From: Aquila chrysaetos chrysaetos
Lineage: Eukaryota > Chordata > Aves > Accipitriformes > Accipitridae
DNA: 64,000 nt
Assembly: GCF_900496995.4 (NCBI RefSeq)
Contig: NC_044027.1
Coordinates: 16,454,743 to 16,518,742, forward strand
Direction: 5' to 3'
Shown: positions 51,546 through 64,000 of the stretch, piece after piece
Position numbering within the stretch: position 1 is the first letter of the stretch
How the letters are laid out: every line of letters starts with the position of its first letter
Made by a program: the position numbers and the translations under genes
Notes under the pieces: model-generated
What the model was told of the DNA's origin: nothing
Databases searched by the model: none
The model's input: the letters and a program-made list of their open reading frames with translations, nothing else

Positions 51546-52155
51546 GGGAAACAGCATAAACCTCACTGGTGAGAAATGAATGAAATATTTTTATTCTATT
51601 TTTTTTCTTTAGATAAAAAAATATAACGCAAAAGACCTTTTCCATGCAAAACATCAGCTTTTGATGACATTTATCAGATGTGTGTCAGGAAACAAGTCAA
51701 AACTCTACTAAAAATATTATCTGAGGCACCTTCCCAGCAGAAGCACTTAGGGACTGACACAAAACATGTTCAGATTCCGAAGATTCAGAATAAAAGGAAA
51801 TCAGAAAACAAATCCTGTAAAAATGACAAGAACAGCAACACTAACCAATTCCCCCTCTTTCCCCTTAAAATGTTCTTTACAATTTTCAGGGGAGCGAGAA
51901 ACATTTCCTTGGCAGCTGGGGTTTTTTCCTGCTACCGGGTATTTATCTGCCTGCATGAGTGTTGCGCTGAGTTCTTGCAACAAAACCTTCACGGCATCAG
52001 CCTGCTCCGATATAAATTCCCATTTATCGGCCGAGGCTGGGGATGGGCTCCCAGCGGAGGGGACAGAGCCGGTGGCCGGGCGTCCCGGTGTGGCATAGGC
52101 CACCTTGCGATGCAGCAGCATCTTGGGGAGAAGCGAGGGTTGAGGAGCTGCCGTG

Positions 52156-52207
52156 GTCCCCTCCATCCCGGTCCCCTCCATCCCGGTCCCCTCCATCCCG
52201 GTCCCCC
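52156..52207. repeat. 15-bp minisatellite, three perfect copies
   Basis: GTCCCCTCCATCCCG repeated at 52156-52170, 52171-52185 and 52186-52200, plus a partial fourth. Identical copies suggest recent expansion and possible length polymorphism. Confidence 0.9.
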
Positions 52208-55200
52208 AGCCGCCTGCGTGCCTCCAGCTGGTGATGCTGCTGGCCCCGCTCTGCCCCCCTTGCCCGGCTTGAGCCATCCATCTTGTGCTGTGTAAGAGGC
52301 CTGTTGCAATTAAGTAGGCTGAAGTGCTCCTGAACTCTTTAACCTTTGCCCTGGGATTGCTCCTTTTGCCCCGGGGCTGTGGATCAGCTCCATTGCACTC
52401 TCCAAACAGCGCCTGCTACTTAGCTGACATTTCTTTCTCCTGCTGGATCCTATTAGCACCCTGAGGTTGAAAATGCTACTTTGGAGTGTTGTAAGGAATG
52501 TGATTTATACTGGAAAGTAGCGGCAATCTATCTTTCCCTATACACACACTACACGTGAGGCTGGAGAGCTAAATCCACATCGCCTGAACAAACAGCAACT
52601 GGGATAATTGTTGAGGAGGCTTCAGGCACCGAGCAGGGAGAGAGGACTCGGTGGGACGGCACAAGCGGGGCAGGCTCTGGCGCCAGGGGATGCCGGGCTC
52701 GGGGCAGGCAGCCGACAGCGGGGCTGAGCGGGAAACCTGCTCCCCACTGGGATCCCATCCCCACACCAGTGCAAACTGGTGTTGGACGCTGCTGGACATT
52801 TCCAGGCAATGCCGAAGACCTGGTTGGGAGATGCCTGGGCTGTTTGCAAGGGTCCTGGTCACGGGGTCCATCGTGTGCTGCTTCGCACCTTTCATTGCCT
52901 GTTGGTCTTGTGTCAAGGGAAGACCAGAGCTGAGCAGAATTTGCGCTGGTTTGCCTGCATGTGAGTACATATCATAGATACCGCAATATGCATGGGAGGC
53001 AGATGAAAATAAGAATTGAATGGTGCCTGAAGGAGGGCTGATTAGCCTTTATCGGATATGACACACTAACCACCGAGGCTCCTTGCTGGAATACCGGGTT
53101 AAAATCTCCGCAGTGTCAAATTTCATCCTCCTAAGCAAAGAGACACTTTCCATAGTGTTTGTGTGAATCTTCTGGATAAGCCCTGGAGACTGAAACCATC
53201 TCAGCTTCATGTGGGCATTAAAAGTCCCACCCACATGTTTAAAAAAAGCCCCAAACCCAGCAACGCAAAAGCTGACATTTACTCTAAAATGTCTTCTTCC
53301 TGCATTGCTGCATGGCATCCCGTGTGAGCGGCGCTGCCTCCCTCCTTGCCAGAGCTGGCTGCATTTTAGCAGGGCTGCGGGCATCCTCGTGGGCATTCAC
53401 ACAAATGGCCCAGCTGAAAGCCAAGAGGATATTTTGCACACGCGAAAGTGTGCGCACAAACATATGCATGGACACTAGCACAGTGTTTTCTGGAGAAAAA
53501 ACAGCTACAGAAAAAAACCCCAACCCTAAGCAGCCTCTGTGTCAAAAGCCCTTTTATAAAAGCCTCAGTAGCTGAAGAATTGCCATTGTTTCAGTCTCCA
53601 GTGAGTGCTAGTCTTAAAATATTTCCAGCTCAGAGCAGGCTTTGACATTCTGCCCAGACCCAGGAGAGGGAACAAACATGAGTTCAGAAGTGTTTCTACA
53701 AGGCACAGATCCTTCTTCTTTTTGGAGAGCCATGTTCAGCATCTTGCGTCCTATGCCTAACGTCCCCCCCCCAAAGTGGAGGAAACACCCCAAAGCACCC
53801 CGAAAAGCAGGGAAGTGGGGACTTCTCACGGGCTCCTGGTAATGCAGGGAGAGCTGGCCCGGCTTTCGTGCTGAGGTGCCAGGGTTTACTTTTCATGCTT
53901 TTACTCAGCCTTTCCCTTGCGAGCAGCAAAACCATTTTTTCCCCCAGAAATACAGCACTCCAGGCTGCTCTTCTTGCTTGAATGCCGACGGCTGTGCAGA
54001 CCTAACTCCCCACCCCGCTGGATGCCAGCAGATGGTCCAAAAGTGCAGGCTGTTCAGACCCTGGAAATCAAAGAAAACAGAAAGTATGCAGTGGTATTAA
54101 CCCCCCTTTTAGCCTTTTTTGTGCATTCACCAGTGATCCTGGGTGCGACAGAACGCAAATTCGGGAGGAGGAAGCTCTCAGTGCTTCACTCTCCATCGCT
54201 GCCTGCAGGAAGGGCATGCGAGGCATGGACCGTGGCACATGCACCCGCAGCAGCACTTGCTCCATGTGGTGGTGGGAGCTGGGGTAGGAGGACCTTGGGA
54301 CAAGGCTGTCCCTGGGACTTGACTCGCTGGGAAGTTGCAGCAACAGCTCTTTGGCCAGCCTGCATGTTTTCTCACGCTTTCCCTTTCCATAATGTAAAAT
54401 AAGGAGGACAGGAGCTGAGACATATGTTACTGGCTCAGCTACACTTCTGCAGGCCAAGGTCATCCCCACCTTCTCACAAACAACTTTTTGGCAGAAAGGT
54501 GCAGAAAACTGTCCGAGGTCTGCAGGCAATCGGGAACTATCTGGCTGCCCTGGGGTCTGCAGGGTCTGGGTGCCGTGCTGGTGCCCAGGGCTGCCTCGGG
54601 AGCACTGCTGAGAAGCTGCCTGCTCCGGAGAGCACGAGCTAACGTGAGCTTATCTCGTCTGCGAGCACTCATCACGTTGGATAAAGGGCAGTGTTTACCC
54701 AAGAACAATGTGGGGTTAAAATTTAGTAAGTCCTTGTGCAACTCTTTATAGAGAGGCAGTGAGGACAAATAAACATCTCTTAAAATACAGTCAGTACTCA
54801 GGCTCGCTGTTTAATTCATTCTCCGGAAATGCATGTTGTTTATAGCCATTCATTGCAGGAGCTCAGAACAGCAGGGGTTTGATCCACTCCAAATTTCAGG
54901 CAAAATAATATGATCCTCGTTCTTCGCTTGTTTGTTCTTAGGAGAGAACACAAGGTCAAATCTTCATCTAGTGCAAAGTTTTCTCTAAACTACTGAATTT
55001 TTTATTTGAGAAAGTTTCTTCTGTGCTTGCTCTCTCTCTCTTTTACCATGCTTTCCCCTCCCTCCTGCTGGCGAGCCCAGGAGGAGCCCAAGTTCCCAGA
55101 GGATTTGCGTTTCCTCCTGGAGCGATAAAGGCTTCTGGGGGGAATCAAAGCTGGGTGGCCAAAACCAGAGGCTCCCAAGGTTGAAGGTTAGGATGTCTCT

Positions 55201-58200
55201 CATCTGCTCCCCTCCCATGGAGAGACAAGCAGGGAAGCCACTACGCGTGGAACATCCAGGTCTCTCCTCCCTGGGGCTGCCCAGCCTGCAGTGGGCCCCG
55301 GCAGAGAAATCCCCTTTCTCTGGGAGCTGGTTCAGCCCCATCCATTTCACAAAGCTGAGAGGGAGCAGTGCCAGCTTTATTGACAGAAAACCATGAATTG
55401 GGTCACGTTGCCCATTCCCCTCCCAGCGCAGAGCTCTCCTTACGCACAGACAAACAGGGAGCTCATTGCTCAGGGGGATGTACAGGGCACAGCGTCTGTA
55501 CTGGTCCAGGAGCTGCACACATGCTGGCTTTGCTCAAATGAGCCCAAAGCCTCAAAGAAATGCTCTTTTTCTCTAGGACGAGAGCCAAGGCTGCCCTCTG
55601 CCAAGGGCTGGGCATCGGGCGAGTTGAATGGAGGGAGAAGGGGGGATCCTTGTTCATTTTAATAACCTCACGGCAGTGCCGGAGCCAGCGATGTGCCTGA
55701 CCTACATACAGCCCAGAGCTCTCTGAACACAATTGATCCATTGGCAAGAGAGCAAACGCAGCGCGAGGGGGGAGCACCTGCCTCGCTGTACCCAAACCGG
55801 CATTGCTCCCTGGTCAGCCGGGAGCCGGCGGCACCGTGGCCGTTTCGCGGTGTCTAACCGCCGGGATGAAGCCACATGGCAGCAGCTTGTCCTTCATCCC
55901 GGGCACCACGTGCATCCCGCAGCTCCAGCATCCCTGCCCCGTACCCTCCACGCTTGACAGCCCCAGCACAGAGCGACCTAGACCCGTGGACTTGTATTTT
56001 GAGATGTTCTCCTGCGGCGGACTTTCCTTTTGCGTAATTGGCTTCTGGTAGGGAAAGGTGTTGGCTTGTGTGTGCCCCTGGGCCACCTCTAAGTAATGCA
56101 CGCAAGGTTTTGGCTGCTATTAAGTCAAAAGGTGTGCTCTTTGGCTCAGAAGCTAGATTCGCATCTCCTTACGGAGCCTGCTAATGGATCATCAGTGGAT
56201 TCAAGTGTCCTTCCTTCCCAGTTGTCTGGTTTATCCAGCCTGGCAACACACCCTTAAGCCTTTTCCTTTGACTCTGTTGTTTTAGCATCTTACACCCTCG
56301 GGCCACTCTTGCTGACCTCACAGGTTCTGCTGTGAAGGATGGATGGCTATTTCTGTCACAGTTTGCTCTTTTCTGTCCTTCAGCAGAGGTGGTTGGTAGG
56401 GTGGCAGGAATATAAAGGCAAACAAGGGAAGGAAAGGGAAGACACTATGGCACCAGGTAATTTTTTTTTTTTTTTCCCCAAGTCCCCAAATTCTCACTAG
56501 TTAAGAGCTAAGGGGAATAAAAATACCGTCTGGTGACACAGTGGGCCTAATCCTGTAGTCTGCCACTCCCCACGCATGTGGACCCAAATTCACTTGCCTG
56601 ACTGCTAGTGGCATTAGCCCGTGAGTGTTGGTCCAGGGGAGGATGGATGAACACCCAGAGCGAGAGCCCGCGGCGTGGGCAGCAGCGGGGAGGAGGATGG
56701 AGAGAGGTGGGTGACGGACAAGAGGATGTGTCCTTGCAGCAGGTAACTCTTCTGGGACAAAAGCCAGGTCTTCTGGGTGTCGGTGTCATGTCCTTTCCCT
56801 TGGGTTATATCTTCTCTATTAGAGCTACCTACATGGAGCAGCAGACTTTATCTCTGACAGTAATTACAGAGCTCGTTCAGCACAGAAAACCAAACCCTGG
56901 TGCAGAATAAGGAAAAATAAGGCAAGTTAAAAGGTGGGCAGAGTCTGGCATTGCCTCTTCCCGGCGGCGTCGCTTTGCTCCCGGGAAAGCGCCGTGCCAA
57001 GTTTCAGTTTTACACGGCAGAAATGAATCACAGCAAATTGCTGACAGAGCCTCTGCCGCCGTCAAACACCAACTGCTTGGGTATAAAGGGAAAGCGCTGC
57101 TGGCCCCTGCTCCTGCCGTCTGAGCACAAGGCTGCTAATTAGTAAATAAGGGATAATCCGATCAATTAAATGCTCAGCCTGGAGGCTGGAGAGGAGGGCA
57201 CACCTCTGCCGACCGGGCGGCCGGGAAGGGATGGCTGTGCGGGGTTGGCGCGGGGCTCAGGGCAGATCTGGGTGTGTGGGGGGCTGGCGGGGGTCTCTGC
57301 CACAGGATCCTCCTCGAAACGCAAGCACGCGATGCCTCTCTCACTGAACAGTTCTCCCTCTCCGGTGAATGTGTGGTTAATCGGGATGCAGTGAATTTGG
57401 CCGGTGGGATGGATGCTCAGTGTGTTCTCTGTCCCCCGAGGTGTGCTGGGCTCTCCTCCGGTGGGCAGGCGTGATGCTGGGGGTGGTTATCGCAAGGCAG
57501 AGAGGGTTTTATGCCCTGAGAGCGTGGGCAGGTTCCATCCCTCCTCAGGCCATCCCTCCAGGGATGGAGGGGCTGGAACCCGTCCAGACCGTGCCCTGTC
57601 CTCACCCCAGGCCACCCGCCAAGTCATCCCAGTGTCACCACAGTGGGTAAATAGCGGCCACCCACACCCGTGGGGTCTGGCACCTCGTTGGCGGCGAGCG
57701 AGGCAAAGGCAAGCTGCAGGAATCGTTATTTCCAGACTTGCAAATTCAACCTCAGGAGAGCAGCAAAAGGAAATTAAATGCTCACTCGATGATGGCAAGT
57801 AGGGCTCTCCTGGGGCTTTGCAGCAGCCGGGGCGGCTCACCTGCGAGCCCAGACCAGGGGTACCTGGCCGTGGGTCCCGATCCTGCTGCCGTCCCCATGC
57901 CAGCCCGCCCGGCAGCCCCGTGCCCCCACGGCTCAGCCTTGTCCTGGCAGATCCCTCGTACAAGGGTTTTTCTGAGCATCCCTTGCCGCTCCCCCTCAGC
58001 CGGCTTCAGCACTATTACAGTATCTTCCACCAGCACTGATTTCAATTACATGTTTTTAAAAAGTCATTAAAGAGAATTCCCCATGAAATTATTTTTATTT
58101 CCCGCCTCTCCTCCCTGCCTTCCCACCCATCCGTCTACTTCCAAACTAATGAGATTAATTGAAAACTACAAACATCTTCCAAAGGCCCAAGGCAAACGCA

Positions 58201-59924
58201 ATGTCAAACAAACGTAACTCTTTCCAAGCTGCACAGGATCACATCGACCCTCCCTCCTGCTCGCCTGCTCAGAGCATCCCTCCCGACAAGGGGCTGCATT
58301 TTTGCAGTCTCAGAAGGTGCTCAGGGTTTGAAACCTTTGATTTTTTTTCCCCTCCTTTGAGGAAGGAAAAAGAAAGTGCCTGGGGAATGAGACCTGTCAG
58401 ACGCAATAATGTGAAATCTTACTTTTGGCTGGCAGACGGAGGGGGGGCTCTCTGGCGTGTGGTGTTAACTGGGGAAGTTGAAACAGGGAAGTGGGGAGGA
58501 ATATTAGAAAAGTTATTCTGCTTTCTCTCAGCCCTGCAGGTAGGAAAAGAAAAATAAAATCCCCCAAACCCAATAACCTGCAAACCAAACCCAACAATAG
58601 CCCTATTCACCTCCCAGGCTTTCATTCACTCCCAGTGTTTGATTCCTCCCATCCCGGCGCTGGGTTAATCAATAGAACAAATCTCCGGCGTCGCACCTCT
58701 CCCGGCCCCCACGGGCTCCTCCAGGATTGATTAAAGCAAACAGCCATTTGCAGGGCTGCACGCCTCGGAACACAGCACACTTTTTCAGGCTGCCTTGCTG
58801 CTGCCCGCTCAGGATAAATTAAGGAGAGGGAACAATATAGGAGATTTGTTACTTGGTGGAGCAACCGCTCAGCGTCACCTTCCCTCCGGTGCTGCTGTAA
58901 GCAGGGTGAAGGAAAACCTCAAATAAAGCCCCAAACCCTGCTGAATTACGTGGGATCATACATTTATACATATATATACACACAAGAGCAGTGACGAAGG
59001 TGGCGACAACAGTTTTGCAATTGGAGAAAACAAATTTATTTGCACGGAACACACCCCCCCAAAGCCCAGTTTGTGCAAACACACAGGCACTGATGACGGC
59101 AGAGATAATTAAAGCTGCAGAATGGCCTCGCTCCTTTGCCATGATTTAGCCTCACTTACAGCCCGTATGTGCCACCAGCCCCTCTCCTCGCAGGCGCGTG
59201 GGTGGATTTCGGGGGGACCGCAGGGAAGATGCGGTGAGATGCCCATGGAGGGTCTGGCGAGTCAGCCCCTCGTAAGAGCGCGGGGTGCCTGGGACCAGAG
59301 GGTGCACGGAGAGCATCGAGCATCTCACCGGCCCGGCGCCGGCACGGGCAGGGGACCAGGGCAGCCGTGGGATGACCTGCCCTGCTGCTGATGCAACAGC
59401 CAGGCCAAAAAAAGACCGTGGTAGATCCAGTCCCTGGCACCCTCTGACAAGTTAAAAATCTCCAGTTTATTAAAGATACATTCCTACGCTAATAAAAGAT
59501 GCGTTGTCTGGTGGCGGAGAGGCTGCAGGATGTTATGGTTGGAATGTTCCTCGGCCCTTGTGTAATTAAAAGCCCCACCAGCTGTGGATCTGCGAGAAGC
59601 TATTTTTTCCCCCCCAGACAGACAGACTTGATGTTTTCTGTGATCTCCATGATGTCATCAGCTCCCCTTTGATGTGTGCAACCAAGGAACCGCCGAGGCT
59701 CACGACTCCAGGGGGATATTCGTCTGAGTATTGCTCATTAGATGACCCAGTAGGATGGAGGCAAGATTAATTGCAGAAGGGAAGAGACCGATCCCTGCAT
59801 CCATATTCATTAGCGCATTAGGGCTTGGTGGCCACTGTGATGAGCCAAATGCAAAAATAATAATAGGACAAAGTTACTTCCCTGAAGATTTCAATAATGG
59901 GACAAAAGGATGGATTGTTTTCCC

Positions 59925-60075
59925 CATTTCATGTGGGGAGGATGGAGACGCAGAGCAATTAAAGACTTGCCTTAACATAATAAAGCAGACTTTCCCACAA
60001 GGGGTGTGCAGTGGAGCCAGACCCAGAGCAGATCCCTCCTGGTTCCCCCTCCGTGCTTTCACATTTGTGTAACAC
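59925..60075 (+). repeat. Ancient MIR-like SINE relic
   Basis: 'TTTTCCCCATTTCATGTGG', 'GGAGACGCAGAGCAATTAAA', 'GACTTGCC' and 'CAGTGGAGCCAGACCCAGA' match the order of the MIR 3' half, with many substitutions. Confidence 0.5.
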
Positions 60076-63000
60076 GACCAAACCACAAATTTGCAGTGGT
60101 TTCCTTATGCAAGTCCTCCTCTTGGACCGGCCGGTGGCAAGTAATGTTGCAGGGGTGGCCAGGGGTACTTAGAGCAGCAATGCTGAACGCGGCCGCGGCC
60201 GGCGATGACGGAGCAGCCGTTGGGGTTTGTGGGGTGTGAACGAACTGGGGTCTCAGCAAATGGCCTCAGAAACTCAGTCCTCCCTGTGCTGAGTCAGAAG
60301 GCTCCACACTATACAAACCAACCTCCTAAAATCGCTGGAAAACACTTTGTTCCTATTCTCTTTCCGACACCCTCGCTCCCATCGCCATGTTACGTGCTGG
60401 AGACAAAAGGCTCTCCCATGGCACAGCTCAGATGCTCCTCGGGGACTCCCGGCCCCTCTCTAGTGACCAGGATTTTCCAGGGACAGAAAAAGCTGGAGGC
60501 AAAATCCTGCTGCCCGTTATAATAACATAAAGGAACATATTTTATGCAAGCCCTCAGATGTGTCGTCTTTGGGCTCTGGGGGTCCGTGGAGGACAGCTGG
60601 AGCCCATCCTTCTGCCCAGGCTTGGTAGACCATTATGCTGGTGGCTTCTGAGTTGTTATTCTGGGTCAGACGAAAAACAGCCGCATGACAGCAGAGAGGG
60701 CACGGCACAGGTTGTAGGAACAGCATGTCCCCTCTGCGCACACCCTGGCCGCTTGCTGGGGCAAATACCGGTCCCAAGCCTCTGAGTGAACATTTCTGCA
60801 GGTATTTACCCTGCAAGCAGCCCAGAACTGGATTAAGATAAGGTGAGCGCTGGGACGATGTGGAAATGCCTGTCAGGCCTACAAACCTGCAGGGCAAATT
60901 AAGCAATCATGTTCCCAGGACATACATAAAAATAAGTAAAAAACACTATTAATCCATAGCAACAAAAAGAGATAGCATGGCAACAGCAGCAACTGCTGCA
61001 AAACAAAACAGTAACAAGAAGAGGGGAGGAGAGAGAGAAAATAAAGCCTTGCTCTGTCCTTCAGGGGTTTGTAAGGTAAAGTGGGCTCTTGCATCCCAGG
61101 TCGGCGGGAGTTAGTACATGGGCTGGGTGCTGATGCGAGGGGCTGGCCGCGTGGTCCTGCGGCGACCTGTGCGCAGCTCTGCTCGGCTGCTGGGGTCCTG
61201 GAGGATCCTGGGGTGCCTGGTTTGGCCTCCGGAGCCAGCAAGGGGCTGCGGCAAGGCGGTGGCCGTGGCTCGGGACGGCGGTGATGGCATTTCCCAGGCT
61301 TATCCTTAGGACAGGTCTGGCTGCGGTGGTTCTCTGGGGGTACCTGTGCCTGTGCTCGGGCTGAGAAAGGTCCCAGCTCCTGATGATCGCCAGCAGAGCA
61401 GGGCTGGGAGCTGAGGATACCAAACCCGTTGTGTTTTTGTTTTTTTTTTTTTCCTCATTGCTGTTGAGAAAATTAAAACAAAAAATGGCCAGCATGGGAG
61501 GAACAGTCCTCAACAGCAGCTCACAATCACTTCATAAGATGAGCTTCTCATGGCTGTTGGCACTGCAGAGGAAAAAGAGCTTTTTATTCCTTAGGACTGA
61601 TGTGCCGTGGACTTGCTGGATTAAATAACTGAGCCCAGGAGCGGAGCTGCTCCTCAGAGGCAGCCCTGCTGTGCTCCCACCCTCCAGAATGACGCTTTTG
61701 CCTCCAATGAGGGCAACCCCCCCCAAGAAACAAAAAAGGGATAAACTCAGCATCAAAACAAGGCTTAAACCCTGTTTTGAACCCAGGTAATGCTCTGCTG
61801 CGGGCGCGTAGGAAGAGCACGATGGAAATAAGCCCTAATGGGTGTTAATTTGAAGTGGCAAGTTTGTGAGTCAGGCGGTGGGGTGCGGGGGGAGGAGTGG
61901 GCAGGCGGCAAGATGCAGGGATGAGAAGTGTTGCTGCTTCTGCTGTGTGCTGAGAGGGGTTACGTACGCTTCTGGCACGGCGAGCCAGGCCCAGAGCACC
62001 GCAGCGATGTTAGGTGGGCTTGGGATTTGGAAGGAGAAAGGGAGCGGCACGGAGAGCGGAGAAGGGATTGCATAAAGCTGAGTTACAGGCAATTTGGCTT
62101 TATCGGAACCCACGTTCAATGAATCGTTGTTTAAAGGAGGAGATTTTCCATGCTGTGAGAGCCAAAGCAAATACAGTAAAACTTAATTAAATGCTTGCCT
62201 GCTAAAATAATAATTTTCTTACCAATTGAGGAAGGTAAAGTACAATGAGAGATGGACCTGATAAAGGAACAATGATTCTCCAGTGTGCCTGGCAGGAGTG
62301 CAGAGGTAAAGAACACAATAAAGCAGTTTTTTTGGTGGGAAGGTTCTCCACTTTTTCTCTCATAGTGTGTAGGATGCCCTCCATGGCTGTGCTGGCTGCC
62401 GAAGCCCTCGTGTACTGCCTGTCTCCATCACAAAACATGAACATACAATCCCGTGCTGCTTTACACAGTCAGCTCAAGGAATGGTGCTGTCTGAATTACT
62501 GGCAGCGAGTGGAAATACTAATGCTTGTCTAGAGGAAAGAGAAGGAAGGGGGGGAAAAAATATCTGTGAATAACTGCAATTTTAATTCTGCTCTTGCCTG
62601 CCGGTGAGGGGAGACGGGAAGCACCTCATCTGGTGGGCCTGGGGCCACTTCTGCACTCCGAGAACTTGTTCAGTGGGGCTCTGGAGAGAAAAAAATGTCA
62701 GCTGGAAGAAAGCCCTTCCAAATAAGAAGTGAATGGTAATATCATCATCATACAAAGAACCCGGGAGAATCGTTTCAAGAGGCAAAGCTGGAAAAAAAAA
62801 AAGGAAAAAAGAGGTCTTGAACCGTGCACCTGCAGGACCGGCTGCCCGTGAGCGTGCAGAGCATGCCTTGCACGCGCGTGTGCACTCCGGCGGCAGAGCC
62901 AGAGCGCTCGCTTCCAGGTCTGCAAAAACTGCAGACTTAGAGGCCAGGCAGAGATTTCTTTTGCAAGCTTCTCTCTTAATGTTATTTCCATTTAGAAAGA

Positions 63001-63840
63001 AAAAAATTAGGATGGATAGATGGCTTTCACCTTTAAAGGGCTCCTCCCCGGCTCACCCTGCTCTTCCTCTGCTCCTCTGAGATCTGCGGCTTCAGCATCT
63101 TTTAGCACCCCAAAAAGAGATGCTTTCTCGCTCTCCCTGGGCTGCAATAGGTGTCAGGGCACCAATGTAACCTAGCAAAATGGGGAGAATAAGAAGCAAT
63201 TTGGAGTTTTTCTCTTTCTTCAGTGGTTGGCTTCATCTCAGCACCACCGGGTCCAGCCAGTGGATTTGACTTCTTGGGTTTGACTCGGGGTTCGTGGGGT
63301 CAATACTTTTATATTGAGGTCTCAAATCATAGGGGAAGGGTTAGGCCAAAACCCTGTTTTTCCATTATTTTAATAAATGTGATGATTTTTAAAAAGTTTA
63401 GTTTTCCAGCCTCCTCTTTCTCTCTCTCATCACCACCCCCGCCAGAAACCAAAAGACTGAATTTGGACCCTATGTTATTTGGCATTGGCTCTTTTAGATA
63501 TGTTGAACATTACTTCATGGCTGAAATTACAGAAATAAACCTGCTAATAAAATACAAACTAATAACTTTTACCCTCTTTGTCTTTCTATGGGAGTCAGGA
63601 ACGGCTTAGTCTGTACAATAATTATACTGTATGCATGGCAAAAAAAGTTCTTGACTCCTGCCATTCCCAGCCCTTCCCCACCAAAGGAAAAAAAAAAAAA
63701 GTTGGCAATAAATTTAAAACAGTTTTATTTACCTTGAACTACTCAGCCAAGAATGCACATTATTTAGGGACTGGAATAAAAAGCCATTCACTCTAGTTCA
63801 ATTGGCCATTTAGTTCAATTTGTGTGTGTTACTGCAGGTA

Positions 63841-63854
63841 ATTACTATGGTAAT
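63841..63854. promoter_or_regulatory. X-box-like palindrome A
   Basis: ATTACTATGGTAAT, a perfect-ended palindromic relative of the RFX X-box (GTTRCCATGGYAAC). In an AT-rich block at the right edge. Confidence 0.35.
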
Positions 63855-63938
63855 AATGTACTGTAATCTGCGCTGATTTGGAACTTGTCCTGTTTCTGTA
63901 TTAATAATAAGTGCCGTATATGTACTAATTACCAGTTT

Positions 63939-63952
63939 GTTACCATGGTTAT
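63939..63952. promoter_or_regulatory. X-box-like palindrome B
   Basis: GTTACCATGGTTAT, close to the RFX X-box GTTRCCATGGYAAC, about 98 bp after palindrome A. Confidence 0.45.
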
Positions 63953-64000
63953 TTGCGTAGATGCCATGTTAATGATACCCTGGAAACATAAAGCAATCAC

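Larger units (their letters stand above)
50940..64000. other. Intergenic region right of the Ly6-like gene
   Basis: About 13 kb in which I cannot support any exon or RNA gene. GC-rich to about 51.3 kb, then alternating GC-rich and AT-rich blocks. It holds MIR-like relics, a 15-bp minisatellite and candidate regulatory blocks, listed separately. RXRA is the expected next gene by synteny (inference). Confidence 0.6.

Noticed and set aside
51678..52295. 205-residue frame ending in SPPSRSPP-type repeats
   Set aside because: The repetitive end is the 15-bp minisatellite read as protein; the rest has no recognisable domain.
53876..54100. Cys-containing frame (GCSSCLNADGCADLTPHPAGC) considered as a second Ly6-like exon
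   Set aside because: Cysteine spacing does not fit the LU pattern, there is no CCxxDxCN end, and no convincing partner exon with the right phase nearby.

Overview
The window looks like nuclear DNA from a bird. Evidence: two vertebrate genes with canonical GT-AG introns, a 3'-end CR1 LINE with the avian-type terminus, an LTR I recognise from bird genomes, compact introns and poly-C-rich CpG islands. The gene order BRD3 (minus) / WDR5 (plus) / RNU6ATAC (minus) is the same neighbourhood I know from human 9q34 and would be expected on the chicken chr17 equivalent. RXRA should lie beyond the right edge (inference).

Layout. 1-2.7 kb: the first two coding exons of BRD3 on the minus strand; the rest runs off the left edge. 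2.7-20 kb: the long BRD3 first intron, repeat-poor apart from one solo LTR (about 9.46-10.05 kb), a decayed CR1 and an ancient SINE relic. 20.0-21.5 kb: CpG island, the probable BRD3 promoter and 5' UTR exon, with three ZNF143/SBS-like sites. 21.5-29.3 kb: intergenic, no gene seen. 29.3-30.5 kb: CpG island with a perfect NRF1 site, the WDR5 promoter and non-coding exon 1. 31.66-43.61 kb: WDR5 coding sequence in 13 exons that add up to exactly 334 codons plus stop; introns carry a TSD-flanked LTR and a CR1. 44.57 kb: WDR5 polyadenylation signal. 46.08-46.20 kb: U6atac snRNA gene on the minus strand with a complete Pol III type-3 promoter (TATA, PSE, SPH/ZNF143), facing WDR5 tail to tail. 48.98-50.94 kb: a three-exon Ly6/uPAR-type GPI-anchored protein gene on the plus strand that I cannot name. 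51-64 kb: intergenic, with ancient SINE relics, one short minisatellite and AT-rich blocks that look like regulatory sequence, including two X-box-like palindromes at the right edge.

How the genes relate: BRD3 (acetyl-lysine reader) and WDR5 (core of MLL/SET1 H3K4 methyltransferases) are both chromatin factors with housekeeping CpG promoters. RNU6ATAC is the catalytic snRNA of the minor spliceosome. The Ly6 protein is a predicted cell-surface protein with no evident link to them. I found no CRISPR array, operon, tRNA gene or prokaryotic element, and no convincing wholly new system. The best leads are the Ly6 gene, the U6atac locus, the ZNF143-motif cluster and a perfect-B-box hairpin next to RNU6ATAC.
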